This document shows positions 1 to 7,192 of a stretch of 8,340 bases of DNA, piece after piece (the first letter of the stretch is position 1; every line of letters starts with the position of its first letter). Source of the stretch: Bacilli bacterium (GTDB taxonomy: Bacteria > Bacillota_I > Bacilli_A > RFN20 > CAG-288); assembly GCA_028707375.1 (NCBI GenBank), contig JAQWCB010000030.1, positions 1 to 8,340 of the forward strand, read 5' to 3'. Position numbers and translations under genes: made by a program. Under the pieces are notes generated by a model that ran no database searches, was not told where the DNA came from, and saw only the letters and a list, made by a program, of their open reading frames with translations.

Positions 1-170
1 CGATTAGCAAAATTGTAATATATGTATTGAATCGCTTTCCCCGAAATTTTTGGCAACAAAAAATCAGTAACCTGCTCCATGGTGTAAAACTTAACGTGGT
101 CACTCGGCTGAAGAGAACTCATGATGGCTTTTTTCAAAAAGTAAGGGCAAATAATATTATATGAATTCAC
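1..170 (-). CDS. Unidentified protein, N-terminal 56 codons only (runs off left edge)
   Basis: The reading frame is open from a GTG at 170-168 to the window edge with no stop. An in-frame TAG at 182-180 limits it upstream. The start choice rests on a strong G-run ribosome site (176-180) five bases before the GTG, with a good promoter just upstream. Internal ATG codons at residues 17 and 31 are possible but lack a comparable site. The peptide begins (M)NSYNIICPYF and contains a segment from residue 31, MEQVTDFL then KISGKAIQYIYY. This faintly resembles the helix-turn-helix of excisionase-type proteins, but the resemblance is too weak to assign a function. I do not recognise the family. The gene is transcribed separately from pnp, because a terminator at 339-364 lies between them. 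Confidence 0.55.
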   Translation of the reverse strand, partial: MNSYNIICPYFLKKAIMSSLQPSDHVKFYTMEQVTDFLLPKISGKAIQYIYYNFAN

Positions 171-175
171 GCTAA

Positions 176-180
176 CCCCC
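176..180 (-). promoter_or_regulatory. Ribosome binding site that decides a GTG start
   Basis: On the minus strand this reads AGGGGG (with the preceding A), five bases before the GTG at 170. It favours GTG over the later ATG codons as the start of the partial left-edge gene. Confidence 0.5.
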
Positions 181-188
181 TATGTAAA

Positions 189-215
189 ATTATAACATAA
201 TTGAATAATTAACAA
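189..215 (-). promoter_or_regulatory. Extended -10 promoter for the partial left-edge gene
   Basis: The minus strand carries a perfect -10, TATAAT (194-189), preceded by the TGn extension at 197-195. A weaker -35, TTGTTA (215-210), lies 15 bases away, a short spacer that an extended -10 can tolerate. The predicted start near 182 would give a leader of about 12 bases containing the ribosome site at 176-180. The fit of promoter, ribosome site and start codon supports the small partial gene being real. Confidence 0.5.
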
Positions 216-338
216 CTATATTGAAAGCCCTCAATACGTGCGATTGAAAGATTATTTTAGTCCAATCAATTTCACTATCTTTCGATCAATATTGCATTAA
301 AAAACTATTTATCTATTTTTAAATTAATAACATCTATG

Positions 339-364
339 AAAAAAGCCGGAAATAAATTCCGGCT
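339..364 (-). terminator. Intrinsic terminator of pnp
   Basis: Read on the minus strand, an eight-base-pair perfect stem with arms AGCCGGAA (364-357) and TTCCGGCT (351-344) closes a five-base loop. A run of six T follows (344-339). It begins 14 bases after the pnp stop codon, the usual position for a Rho-independent terminator, and it isolates pnp from the gene at the left edge. Confidence 0.9.
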
Positions 365-378
365 AAATTTAACTTAAA

Positions 379-2583
379 TTAATACTTTTTATACGGTTTA
401 TGATCGTGACTTCCGCGTTTATTATAAGTATGTTTTTCGACAGGAGCTGGCTCAACATAACCTTCAGGTTTTTCAATGAACTCACGGTGTGATAAATCGA
501 TACGACCCTTGTCATCAATATTGATAATCTTAACCTTCAAAGTGTCGCCAATCTTACATACATCTTCAACTTTATTAACACGTTTCCAATCGAGTTTAGA
601 AATATGACACATACCATCCGTATCGCCGAATAAACGAACAAAAGCGCCGTAAGGTTCTACTCTTTGCACGATACCATCGTACTCTTCGCCAACCTTGGCA
701 ACATGAACGATATCATCAATCATCTTTCTCGCTTTAGCAATCATTGCTTTATCCGTGGAATAGAGAACAACTCGTCCATCATCGTTAATATCAATTTTGC
801 AACCATTGCACTCTTCAATAATATTATTGATGACCTTGCCTTGGGATCCGATTACTTTTCTAATCATATCGACCGGTACGTCAAAGGTTTCCATCTTCAA
901 TGCATATTCTGATAGTTCTTTACGAGGTTCAGGAATAGCTTCCAGCATCACATCCAAAATCTGAGCACGAGCCTTGTGAGCTTGAGCTAAGGCTTCAGAT
1001 AAAACTTGCTTAGTAATACCTTGAATCTTAATATCCATCTGCAAAGCCGTAATACCTTTAGAGGTTCCAGCACACTTAAAGTCCATATCGCCAAGATGAT
1101 CTTCCATGCCTTGGATATCGGTCAATATTGTATATGGATGTTTTCCATCTAGCGGTCCAGAAGTAATTAGACCCATCGCGATACCGGAAACCGGAGCCTT
1201 GATTGGCACACCTGCCGCCATTAAAGACATGCATGATGCGCAAATACTCGCTTGAGACGAGGAACCATTAGACTCAACAACCTGAGCTACTGTTCGAATG
1301 GTGTAAGGAAATTCATCAATGGAGGGAAGAACATAACTCAACGCTCTTTCTCCCAAAGCGCCATGACCTAATTCACGACGACCAGGAGTTCCCATTCTTC
1401 CAACTTCACCGACCGAATAAGGCGGGAAATTATAGTGATGCATCCATGTTTTATTATCGGATCCATCCAAATCATCCATAATCTGACTCTCGCTCAAGGC
1501 TCCAAGTGTAGTAACTGAAATAACTTGTGTCTGACCGCGAGTGAACATCGCAGAGCCATGAACGCGAGGAAGTAAATCAACTTGAGCATCAAGGGCGCGA
1601 ACTTCGTCGACCTTACGTCCATCAGGTCTCACTTTGTCTTCAGTGATCAAGCGTCTAACTTCATCTCTAACAAATCCTTCAAGAATAATTCCAACTTCTT
1701 TAATCTTGTTTTCCTTTTCAGCTTCAGATTCGTAATCTTTATTTTCATATTCCTCAATCACTTCAGCTTCAATATCTTCGATAGCGTGCTGACGTTCCAA
1801 TTTATCAAAAATGGAAACAGCTTTAACCAAGCGGTCTTTGGCTTTTCCTTCAAGCTCTTTTTCAAGTCCCTTATCGATTTCAATAAGTTTAACTTCGCGC
1901 TTGGCCTTGCCGACAGCCGCGATAACTTTATTTTGGAAATCCAATAACTTTTGGATGGCTTCCTGTCCGAACATAATGGCATCAACCATGACTTCCTCAG
2001 GGAGTTCTTCAGCTCCGGCTTCAACCATATTAACGCCTTCCTTAGAAGCAGCGACAGTTAAATTCGAGTCAGATTTTTTCCACTCTTCCTTCGTCGGATT
2101 AATAATAAATTTTCCATCAATTCTTCCAACATAGACACCTGCAATCGGTCCATTCCAAGGAATGTCTGAAATGCCAAGAGCCAAAGATGATCCCAACATA
2201 GCTGCTAATTCTGGAGTAGCATCGCCATCGTATGACAAAACTTGGTTAACAATTTGTGTCTCGTTAACAAATCCTTCAGGGAACATTGGACGGATAGGTC
2301 TATCAATCATACGCGCCGTCAAGGTAGCGTGAGTAGAAGGACGACCTTCTCTTCTTAAAAAGCCTCCAGGTATTTTACCTGCTGAGAAGCTCATTTCATT
2401 ATATAGAACTGTAAGTGGAAAAAAATCCACTCCTTCTTTTGGTGTTTTAGCAGCGCAAACAGTTGATAAAATAACTGAATCATTATAGCGGACTAAAACG
2501 GCACCGTCGGCTTGCTTTGCAATTTCGCCGACTTCAACGGCAATGTGTTTGCCTTCGAAATCCATTTCGAATACTTGTTTCAT
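379..2583 (-). CDS. pnp: Polyribonucleotide nucleotidyltransferase (PNPase)
   Basis: PNPase is a cytoplasmic trimer that degrades RNA 3' to 5' with phosphate, releasing nucleoside diphosphates; it can also add tails in reverse. All expected domains are present in order: RNase PH 1 (about 10-145), a helical linker (about 150-310), RNase PH 2 (about 325-545), KH (about 565-625) with GSQG at 579-582, and S1 (about 632-702). Visible active-site elements are the RNA-binding FLRR at 75-78, the phosphate-binding SSS at 441-443, and the D495/D501/K503 set in EDHLGDMDFK. At 734 residues it is slightly longer than the usual 700-710. The extra length lies in a Glu/Lys-rich linker (about 265-300), a small insertion at about 476-482, and a basic tail rich in His, Lys and Tyr (about 703-734). 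ATG at 2583 follows AAAGGA by eight bases. The gene appears monocistronic, and rpsO, its common upstream partner, is absent. Confidence 0.98.
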   Translation of the reverse strand: MKQVFEMDFEGKHIAVEVGEIAKQADGAVLVRYNDSVILSTVCAAKTPKEGVDFFPLTVLYNEMSFSAGKIPGGFLRREGRPSTHATLTARMIDRPIRPMFPEGFVNETQIVNQVLSYDGDATPELAAMLGSSLALGISDIPWNGPIAGVYVGRIDGKFIINPTKEEWKKSDSNLTVAASKEGVNMVEAGAEELPEEVMVDAIMFGQEAIQKLLDFQNKVIAAVGKAKREVKLIEIDKGLEKELEGKAKDRLVKAVSIFDKLERQHAIEDIEAEVIEEYENKDYESEAEKENKIKEVGIILEGFVRDEVRRLITEDKVRPDGRKVDEVRALDAQVDLLPRVHGSAMFTRGQTQVISVTTLGALSESQIMDDLDGSDNKTWMHHYNFPPYSVGEVGRMGTPGRRELGHGALGERALSYVLPSIDEFPYTIRTVAQVVESNGSSSQASICASCMSLMAAGVPIKAPVSGIAMGLITSGPLDGKHPYTILTDIQGMEDHLGDMDFKCAGTSKGITALQMDIKIQGITKQVLSEALAQAHKARAQILDVMLEAIPEPRKELSEYALKMETFDVPVDMIRKVIGSQGKVINNIIEECNGCKIDINDDGRVVLYSTDKAMIAKARKMIDDIVHVAKVGEEYDGIVQRVEPYGAFVRLFGDTDGMCHISKLDWKRVNKVEDVCKIGDTLKVKIINIDDKGRIDLSHREFIEKPEGYVEPAPVEKHTYNKRGSHDHKPYKKY

Positions 2584-2591
2584 TAAAAAAA

Positions 2592-2624
2592 TCCTTTCAC
2601 AATATATACGTTATCATTTTATCA
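2592..2624 (-). promoter_or_regulatory. pnp promoter and ribosome binding site
   Basis: On the minus strand an extended -10, TGA then TAAAAT (2624-2616), places the start near 2609 with a leader of about 25 bases. AAAGGA (2597-2592) lies eight bases before the ATG. A competing pair, TTGATG (2630-2625) and TATATA (2608-2603), would start transcription inside the ribosome site and is less likely. No clear -35 accompanies the preferred -10, so the promoter call is tentative, while the ribosome site is firm. Confidence 0.45.
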
Positions 2625-2785
2625 CATCAACTAATTAATATAGAATAAAAAAGTTTTATTTGTGAATGATATTGAGAATGTACATTTCTTCATGGAGGGA
2701 TATAGTCTAATAAAATACACAAGAAAATATTAATCTGGCAAGTATACACTTAATCATAGCCTATAGGTATTATAGTTATATTAAA

Positions 2786-2820
2786 ATCATCTTTATGGGA
2801 AAGATCTTTTAAAAGATGAT
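2786..2820 (-). terminator. Probable AT-rich intrinsic terminator after the 567-residue gene
   Basis: A perfect nine-base-pair inverted repeat, ATCATCTTT (2786-2794) and AAAGATGAT (2812-2820), lies 27 bases beyond the stop of the gene at 2847. On the minus strand it is followed by TTTTAA, only a short T run. The stem is AT-rich, and the loop contains an alternative AAAGATCTTT palindrome. Position and polarity suit a terminator, but it is weaker than the one after pnp and could allow read-through into pnp. Confidence 0.45.
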
Positions 2821-2846
2821 GCTATATGTTCTTAAATAAGTTTTAA

Positions 2847-4550
2847 TCAATATTTATTAACATTATCTTTAACGAGTTTAATAATCTTCATCAACTCTTC
2901 TTTCGAGTCAAAGGATTTATCTAGGTAAAACTGATACCAGTATTTACCGATAGGAAAACGTGCCTTGGTAAAAGATAAATGATTGGCAAAATTCTTTTCA
3001 AACACTTCACGCTCGGTGCGAATCACGACACGGACTAAACCAAAGCTGTTTTCATAAACTAAAGCGTAAACTTTTCCATTGCTTTTCAATGTTATAGGGA
3101 ATTTAGCAATTTCTGATTTCTCCACTTGCCGATCATCCTTAGGAAAAGACGAAGTGACCAAGTCGACAAATTGTTCCCGATTTAATTTTAAACTTGATGG
3201 AACAATACTAAGTTCTTGTTTCTCCAATTTAGTTAGAGGAACTTTCTTTCCTATGGTATCAACATTCTTCGCACTATCGCTTACCAATGATTTGTCAGTT
3301 TTATTTTTGTCAGCAGTCTGATTATCCTTTTTAAACTCTTCTGTCTTTTCTTTCGAAGGCGAAATAACTTTCTTATCATCCTTATTTATTTCCACTAAAT
3401 CGATAGGCTTTTCACTTTTATCCGCTGTCTTCTCGACAAAAGAGTCGACTTTGCCAACCACTTCAAATTCTTTGATAGGTTTATGCAAGATTGCATCATC
3501 TTTTTTGTCTTCCTTCTTACGCACAAGATTAATATTAAAATCGCTTGGCAGTTCTCGCTTGCTAACAAAGGTTGGAGGATTCTTCTCACGTTTCTTTTCT
3601 TCATATAAATTAACCAAAAACTGAGCCCGATCCACGATAGGATCAGAAAAATTGGTAATAGAATCGCAAATGAGATTGAATTCAACTTGAGATGTTGCAT
3701 CTTCGGCATCAATTGCATCGTATGTATTCTTAAAGGAGCGAATAAAGCGCGATAACTTGGTATTATAAATAATAACAAATGAATACCAATTGTATGAATC
3801 ATTAATATCCTCCGCTTGGTAAAAAGAGTTCAACATTTTTTCTTCTAAATCATCCATTGTTCTCAAAAAAACTTTTGTCAATCCATTAATTCGATACAAC
3901 ATGCATATTATGGTATCGCGTTTGAAAATGAAAAGAGCATTTTTGTGTTTAGCAGAAGTCTTAATAACTATCGGCTCCGGATAATTCTTTTTGTCGTCGT
4001 TCAAATGCATAATTTCCGAGACTAAATCTTCAAAGTTTAGAAAATCAGAATAATAAGGTAAAGTCGCAAGTTCATCAATCTTTCGATCACTCAAAGGTGA
4101 GTATTTCGCAATTAGATAAAGATCATAGTCTGGCATAAGAATGAAATCTTTGGTTTCTCCATCCAATTCTTCGGTTGTTATTGTCGTCTTTTCAATTCCC
4201 TTGTTAGTAATTCGCGAAGATATATAACGCTTATATACATTAAAGCCATTAAATTTATATCCTTCTTTAAATGGTGCAATATGAGAAATATCAACTTCGC
4301 TATCAGTTTTCGCCTTAAATATCATTTCTTCGTCGGATCCCTGATAGATTCCCCCATCCAAATTGATGTAGATTGAATGCTTTTTCAATTTGCTACGACG
4401 CAACTGCACTGTGATAACAAAATAAACGATTAATAAAAGCAACGCCGCCACGCCTAAACCAATGGCAAACATTTGCAGGTATTCTAGTTGGGCAAAGCGA
4501 TCCCAAATGCTATCCGCTAAGACCTTTATCAAACAAACATCATTTAACAT
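2847..4550 (-). CDS. Membrane-anchored protein with InlB/Flg_new-like domain and two YjbR/MmcQ-like repeats; function unknown
   Basis: I do not recognise this 567-residue protein as a named family. It has one membrane helix (about 24-50) followed at once by RRSKLKK. By the positive-inside rule the bulk is therefore cytoplasmic. Residues 59-150 follow the pattern of InlB B-type (Flg_new) repeats: INLDGG, then FKEGYKFNGF, ending in DLYLIAKY. Two similar domains follow at about 173-280 and 458-564. Each has a hydrophobic strand pair, then a Trp-Tyr pair (W255-Y256 and W538-Y539), then a closing charged helix, an outline like YjbR/MmcQ. They are joined by a Lys/Asp/Glu-rich, probably disordered linker (about 315-450). 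ATG at 4550 follows GGAG by ten bases; the later Met27 sits inside the membrane helix, so Met1 is preferred. The gene has its own promoter and a TGA stop. That it is a real gene is near certain; the domain names rest on pattern only. Confidence 0.85.
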   Translation of the reverse strand: MLNDVCLIKVLADSIWDRFAQLEYLQMFAIGLGVAALLLLIVYFVITVQLRRSKLKKHSIYINLDGGIYQGSDEEMIFKAKTDSEVDISHIAPFKEGYKFNGFNVYKRYISSRITNKGIEKTTITTEELDGETKDFILMPDYDLYLIAKYSPLSDRKIDELATLPYYSDFLNFEDLVSEIMHLNDDKKNYPEPIVIKTSAKHKNALFIFKRDTIICMLYRINGLTKVFLRTMDDLEEKMLNSFYQAEDINDSYNWYSFVIIYNTKLSRFIRSFKNTYDAIDAEDATSQVEFNLICDSITNFSDPIVDRAQFLVNLYEEKKREKNPPTFVSKRELPSDFNINLVRKKEDKKDDAILHKPIKEFEVVGKVDSFVEKTADKSEKPIDLVEINKDDKKVISPSKEKTEEFKKDNQTADKNKTDKSLVSDSAKNVDTIGKKVPLTKLEKQELSIVPSSLKLNREQFVDLVTSSFPKDDRQVEKSEIAKFPITLKSNGKVYALVYENSFGLVRVVIRTEREVFEKNFANHLSFTKARFPIGKYWYQFYLDKSFDSKEELMKIIKLVKDNVNKY

Positions 4551-4560
4551 TTATCGCAAT

Positions 4561-4616
4561 CTCCAATACAATCATCCATACATATTAATAATAACTTAAT
4601 AACATACTTAAGTAAA
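4561..4616 (-). promoter_or_regulatory. Promoter and ribosome site of the 567-residue gene
   Basis: The minus strand shows -35 TTTACT (4616-4611), a 17-base spacer and -10 TATTAT (4593-4588). Transcription would start near 4581, leaving about 30 bases of leader. GGAG (4564-4561) precedes the ATG by ten bases. Spacing is ideal and the hexamers are near consensus. Confidence 0.5.
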
Positions 4617-5593
4617 GAAAATAACCTTTGTTAAGGTCTGTATGGAATATCTAGTATATTGTCATATTACATTTATTTGTGATAAAAAGTGAATGAAGAA
4701 AATTCGTTTCTGTATCTTTGTTAAGCCCTTCTAACATTATTCATCAACTACAACATTATTTTTCCTGAACATTTTCATTGAAACTTTTTTCGTTTATTTG
4801 CTAGTTCATGATCACTATTTCCCATCTATTAAACATTCCTAAAGAATTAGTATACTGACAAATTCCACTTGTGGTAATAACACTCTATTGCATAATTTTT
4901 TAACAATACTTGCTATAATGTTTTATAAGTATCAAACATATCATCCATTGAACAATATATGCTTATTTTCAATTCGAAAATTGCAATAGGGTTAGTTTTT
5001 ATTTTTGCAATTTCCAGATACAAATTATGCCCACAATATTTTATTCGCATTTATTGCTTTTTTATTATCATATAGATAACTTTACAAAAATGTGGCTCTA
5101 GTTCACACATCATGTCTATCTTTCAATATAAAATCCAATTGATAATTTATACAGAACTGATAAACTCCCTTTACCTTTTGCTTGATATTAATACCTTTCA
5201 GGGTTCTCTTATAGCAAACACAGTTCAAATAATCTTAAAGATAGTCTTTTTTTACCACCAACATAAATGGAAATATCAGATTGAGCAATCTTTATCAATA
5301 TAAGCGAGCGATTTTTAATTTCTATTGATTAAAAAATGATACGAATTGCATCACTTTTATCGTTCTAATATTAAACTGCACAACATATTGATACAAGGTA
5401 CATCCCAGCATAATCTATTAAATGAGTGCCCACCTGACAATATGGCGTTTAACACATTCTCGGCAATCATCATTCAGTAGTTATTTTAAAAATCAGATTC
5501 AATTTTCGCCATGAAGGATAACTTCTGAATTTTGGTTATATACCTTATAAAGAGATGAGGTTTTCGCTATACGTAGTATGCTCATACCATCTT
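4594..5593. other. About 1 kb without a convincing gene
   Basis: This AT-rich stretch lies between the 567-residue gene promoter and the hydrolase stop. No open frame has a ribosome site or family resemblance. The longest, 5112-5303 on the plus strand, has no ribosome site. Small minus-strand frames at about 5200-5450 are stop-ridden. Visible structures are a plus-strand extended -10, TG then C then TATAAT (4911-4919), with nothing recognisable downstream; a perfect nine-base inverted repeat AAATTGCAA (4978-4986) and TTGCAATTT (5005-5013) with an 18-base loop; and a small CCACTTGTGG hairpin near 4866. The minus strand at about 5437-5456 partly matches 6623-6642 (see findings). I see no tRNA or rRNA. 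Decayed inserted DNA is the simplest explanation, and it is unproven. Confidence 0.5.
4978..5013. repeat. Perfect nine-base inverted repeat in a gene-free stretch
   Basis: AAATTGCAA at 4978-4986 and TTGCAATTT at 5005-5013 are exact reverse complements with an 18-base T-rich spacer. No flanking gene makes it an obvious terminator or operator. It could be a hairpin in an unrecognised transcript or chance in AT-rich DNA. Confidence 0.35.
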
Positions 5594-6355
5594 CTACAGC
5601 CATACCGCCCAGTCACCATAATCAAATGTTCCACTCCCATGATGAAGCTTTCCTTCCTTATCAAGCTTAATAAATGCGTCTCGCATACGACTAAGTATCT
5701 TGGGATGAATATCTAAAGTATGATGCCCCGGGAGCACTTGCTTTACAGGCAATGCTGCTATCTTTTCTAGCGATTTTAAATATGCTTGTGGATCAGTGGA
5801 TGGGTAATATGCAAACAATTTACCTTTATAAACCAAATCACCAGTGAACAAATAACCTCTTGAAGCCTCCCAAAAACACATGTGCCCAGGTGCATGGCCA
5901 GGCGTGTGAAGCACCATAATTGTTCTGCCTCCAAGATCAATTGTGTCGCCATCATACAATACTCGTGTGGGGGTTCCTTGAAAAAGCTCATATTTATTTA
6001 CATCATATCCATCCGGTGGATCACACCTATCTAGTACCATTTCACGTATAGTTTCGATACTTAACGGAAATTCTCCAGAAAGCCAATTAATTTCTGCTTC
6101 ATGAGCATAAAAATCAGGATAATATTTATGACCGCCAATATGATCCCAGTGAATATGTGTTGCAACTGCTGTAACTGGTTTATTTGTCAGTTTGTTGACT
6201 TCTTTAGAAATATCACAAATACCGAGCCCAGTGTCAATAAGAAGGGCACGTTCAGTGCCTTCAATCAAATAACAATGTGTTTCCTCCCAATGATGATATT
6301 CACTGATAATATGCGTATTTGTATCAATTTCATCTATTGTAAACCATTGTTTCAT
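5594..6355 (-). CDS. Metallo-beta-lactamase-fold hydrolase
   Basis: This is a complete 253-residue single-domain metallo-beta-lactamase-fold enzyme, a typical size for stand-alone members. It should bind two metal ions, probably zinc, in the cytoplasm. The full ligand set is visible: H67, H69, D71 and H72 in THIHWDHIGGH, H154 in TPGH, D173 in TGD, and H211 in LPGH. D41 in LLIDTG is the usual conserved Asp of the first motif. The layout matches the glyoxalase II-like and general hydrolase branch. The substrate cannot be read from the sequence, so lactonase, thioesterase or another hydrolase activity remain open. There is no signal peptide. ATG at 6355 follows AAGGA (6365-6361) by five bases. 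No partner gene is adjacent, and the flanks hold remnants, so it stands alone. Confidence 0.93.
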   Translation of the reverse strand: MKQWFTIDEIDTNTHIISEYHHWEETHCYLIEGTERALLIDTGLGICDISKEVNKLTNKPVTAVATHIHWDHIGGHKYYPDFYAHEAEINWLSGEFPLSIETIREMVLDRCDPPDGYDVNKYELFQGTPTRVLYDGDTIDLGGRTIMVLHTPGHAPGHMCFWEASRGYLFTGDLVYKGKLFAYYPSTDPQAYLKSLEKIAALPVKQVLPGHHTLDIHPKILSRMRDAFIKLDKEGKLHHGSGTFDYGDWAVWL

Positions 6356-6360
6356 TTTAA

Positions 6361-6383
6361 TCCTTCTTTCACCACACTATATA
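6361..6383 (-). promoter_or_regulatory. Hydrolase ribosome site and possible proximal -10
   Basis: The minus strand carries AAGGA (6365-6361) five bases before the hydrolase ATG, and a TATATA (6383-6378) that could serve as a proximal -10 starting near 6371. No good -35 is found at normal spacing. A TCATTA-CT-TAATGA dyad at 6410-6423 lies just upstream and could be an operator, but this is speculative. Confidence 0.35.
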
Positions 6384-6711
6384 AAAACTCTGAAGTAGCC
6401 TCCATACTGTCATTACTTAATGATTAGTCTCTTTACCTATTTGGTTACCCTAATAATTTATTTATTTCCATTAATATTTAACTACAACTAGTAATTGTGC
6501 ATGAAATTCATTACAAACTTGGATCAGGTTTAACAGCGAGACCATTCTAGAGTGACCAGTTACATTATAACAAAAAATCTTATCATATATCTTCAACTAC
6601 TGATATACCAAAATAAAATTTAAATGTGTTAAGTGACATAGTAAACGCAAAAATTTCTTTTTCGTATCTTTTCATCCTTGTGATATCATAATTTTATCTT
6701 TGTTCCCGCCA
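6384..6711. other. Intergenic stretch between the hydrolase and the IS30 remnant
   Basis: No gene is visible. On the minus strand it holds the distal promoter near 6564, a leader segment containing AACCTGATCC (6530-6521) that recalls part of a TPP riboswitch core, and the 6410-6423 dyad. On the plus strand, sequence from about 6623 to 6650 precedes the IS30 fragment at a distance suitable for its left terminal repeat, but no partner repeat is found to its right. Confidence 0.45.
6564..6572 (-). promoter_or_regulatory. Distal extended -10 promoter with a long leader toward the hydrolase
   Basis: The minus strand has a perfect TATAAT (6569-6564) with the TGn extension (6572-6570). Transcription would begin near 6557 and run about 200 bases before the hydrolase ATG, with no other gene between. 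The only -35 candidate, TTGAAG (6596-6591), is 21 bases away, so activity would depend on the extended -10. Confidence 0.4.
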
Positions 6712-6728
6712 AAAAGGAGTTCTTTATA
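6712..6728 (+). promoter_or_regulatory. Transposase ribosome site followed by ATA where ATG is expected
   Basis: AAAAGGAG (6712-6719) is a strong ribosome site. Six bases later, in frame with the transposase fragment, the codon is ATA (6726-6728). The next in-frame ATG at 6774 has no properly spaced site and would cut off residues KLSIYDR, which belong to the conserved start of the domain. A G-to-A loss of the original start is the simplest reading. Confidence 0.55.
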
Positions 6729-7076
6729 GGAACTAAAATTAACAAATACAGCAAATTATCTATCTACGACAGGATGACTATTAATTCCTGTTTAGTTAAA
6801 CACCAGAGTCTTTCTCAAATCGCTCGAACTATAGGATGCAGTCCTTCAACAATATACAGAGAAATAACAAGTAATTGTAAAATTAGATTAGGTAAGGATA
6901 TTATGTATTGTACTCTTTCCAAACTCTTTTATGATTACTCTTACGCAGATAAAGTGGCAAATAATAGGAAAACTCAATCTAGAATTTCTTTACATTTACT
7001 ATGCCGCTTAACATATTGTTATTCATTGATTAAAAGAAAAGCCTACAGAATCGCTACAGCCTTCTACAACTTATAA
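6726..7076 (+). pseudogene. IS30-family transposase remnant, N-terminal helix-turn-helix only
   Basis: The fragment contains the N-terminal DNA-binding domain typical of IS30 transposases. It shows YSKLSIYDRMTI, then LSQIARTIGCSPSTIYREI, the HTH_38-type helix-turn-helix that binds the element ends. Further on, YADKVANNRK resembles the family linker. Sequence likeness fades after about residue 80, and the frame ends at 7076. Family members are about 300-350 residues, with a C-terminal DDE nuclease domain that is entirely missing, so the element cannot move by itself. The start codon also appears lost (ATA at 6726). A second plus-strand frame (7072-7154), with Cys and His residues, may be a frameshifted further piece. 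The family assignment rests on the helix-turn-helix pattern; the fragment could still encode a short DNA-binding peptide from ATG 6774, but this is unlikely. Confidence 0.75.
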
Positions 7077-7192
7077 GTGTAAGTTTTATTTCACTAGCCA
7101 TGATCAGTTGATAAAAAAACACAATCATTGTACTCGTCCAATTGAAGAACAATAGGTATTCAAAAAATTTTTTTCTTAAACCCTATATGAAA

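Noticed and set aside
242..287. Inverted repeat GATTGAAAGAT / ATCTTTCGATC with one mismatch
   Set aside because: The 24-base loop and the mismatch make a functional hairpin doubtful, and it overlaps no identified promoter element.
664..2134. Several plus-strand and alternative minus-strand frames of 80-120 codons inside pnp
   Set aside because: They are shadows of the pnp coding frame, which has every PNPase domain and catalytic residue intact.
2677..2686. Ten-base palindrome AATGTACATT between pnp and its upstream neighbour
   Set aside because: It is a short perfect palindrome that does not extend further and is not placed over the pnp promoter elements. Chance is likely in AT-rich DNA.
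5112..5303. 63-codon plus-strand open frame
   Set aside because: There is no ribosome site before the ATG, the composition is hydrophobic and AT-driven, and there is no recognisable motif or neighbour. It is probably chance.
7072..7154. 28-codon Cys/His-containing plus-strand frame after the IS30 fragment
   Set aside because: It may be a frameshifted continuation of the transposase, but it shows no recognisable IS30 catalytic motif and is too short to support as a separate gene.
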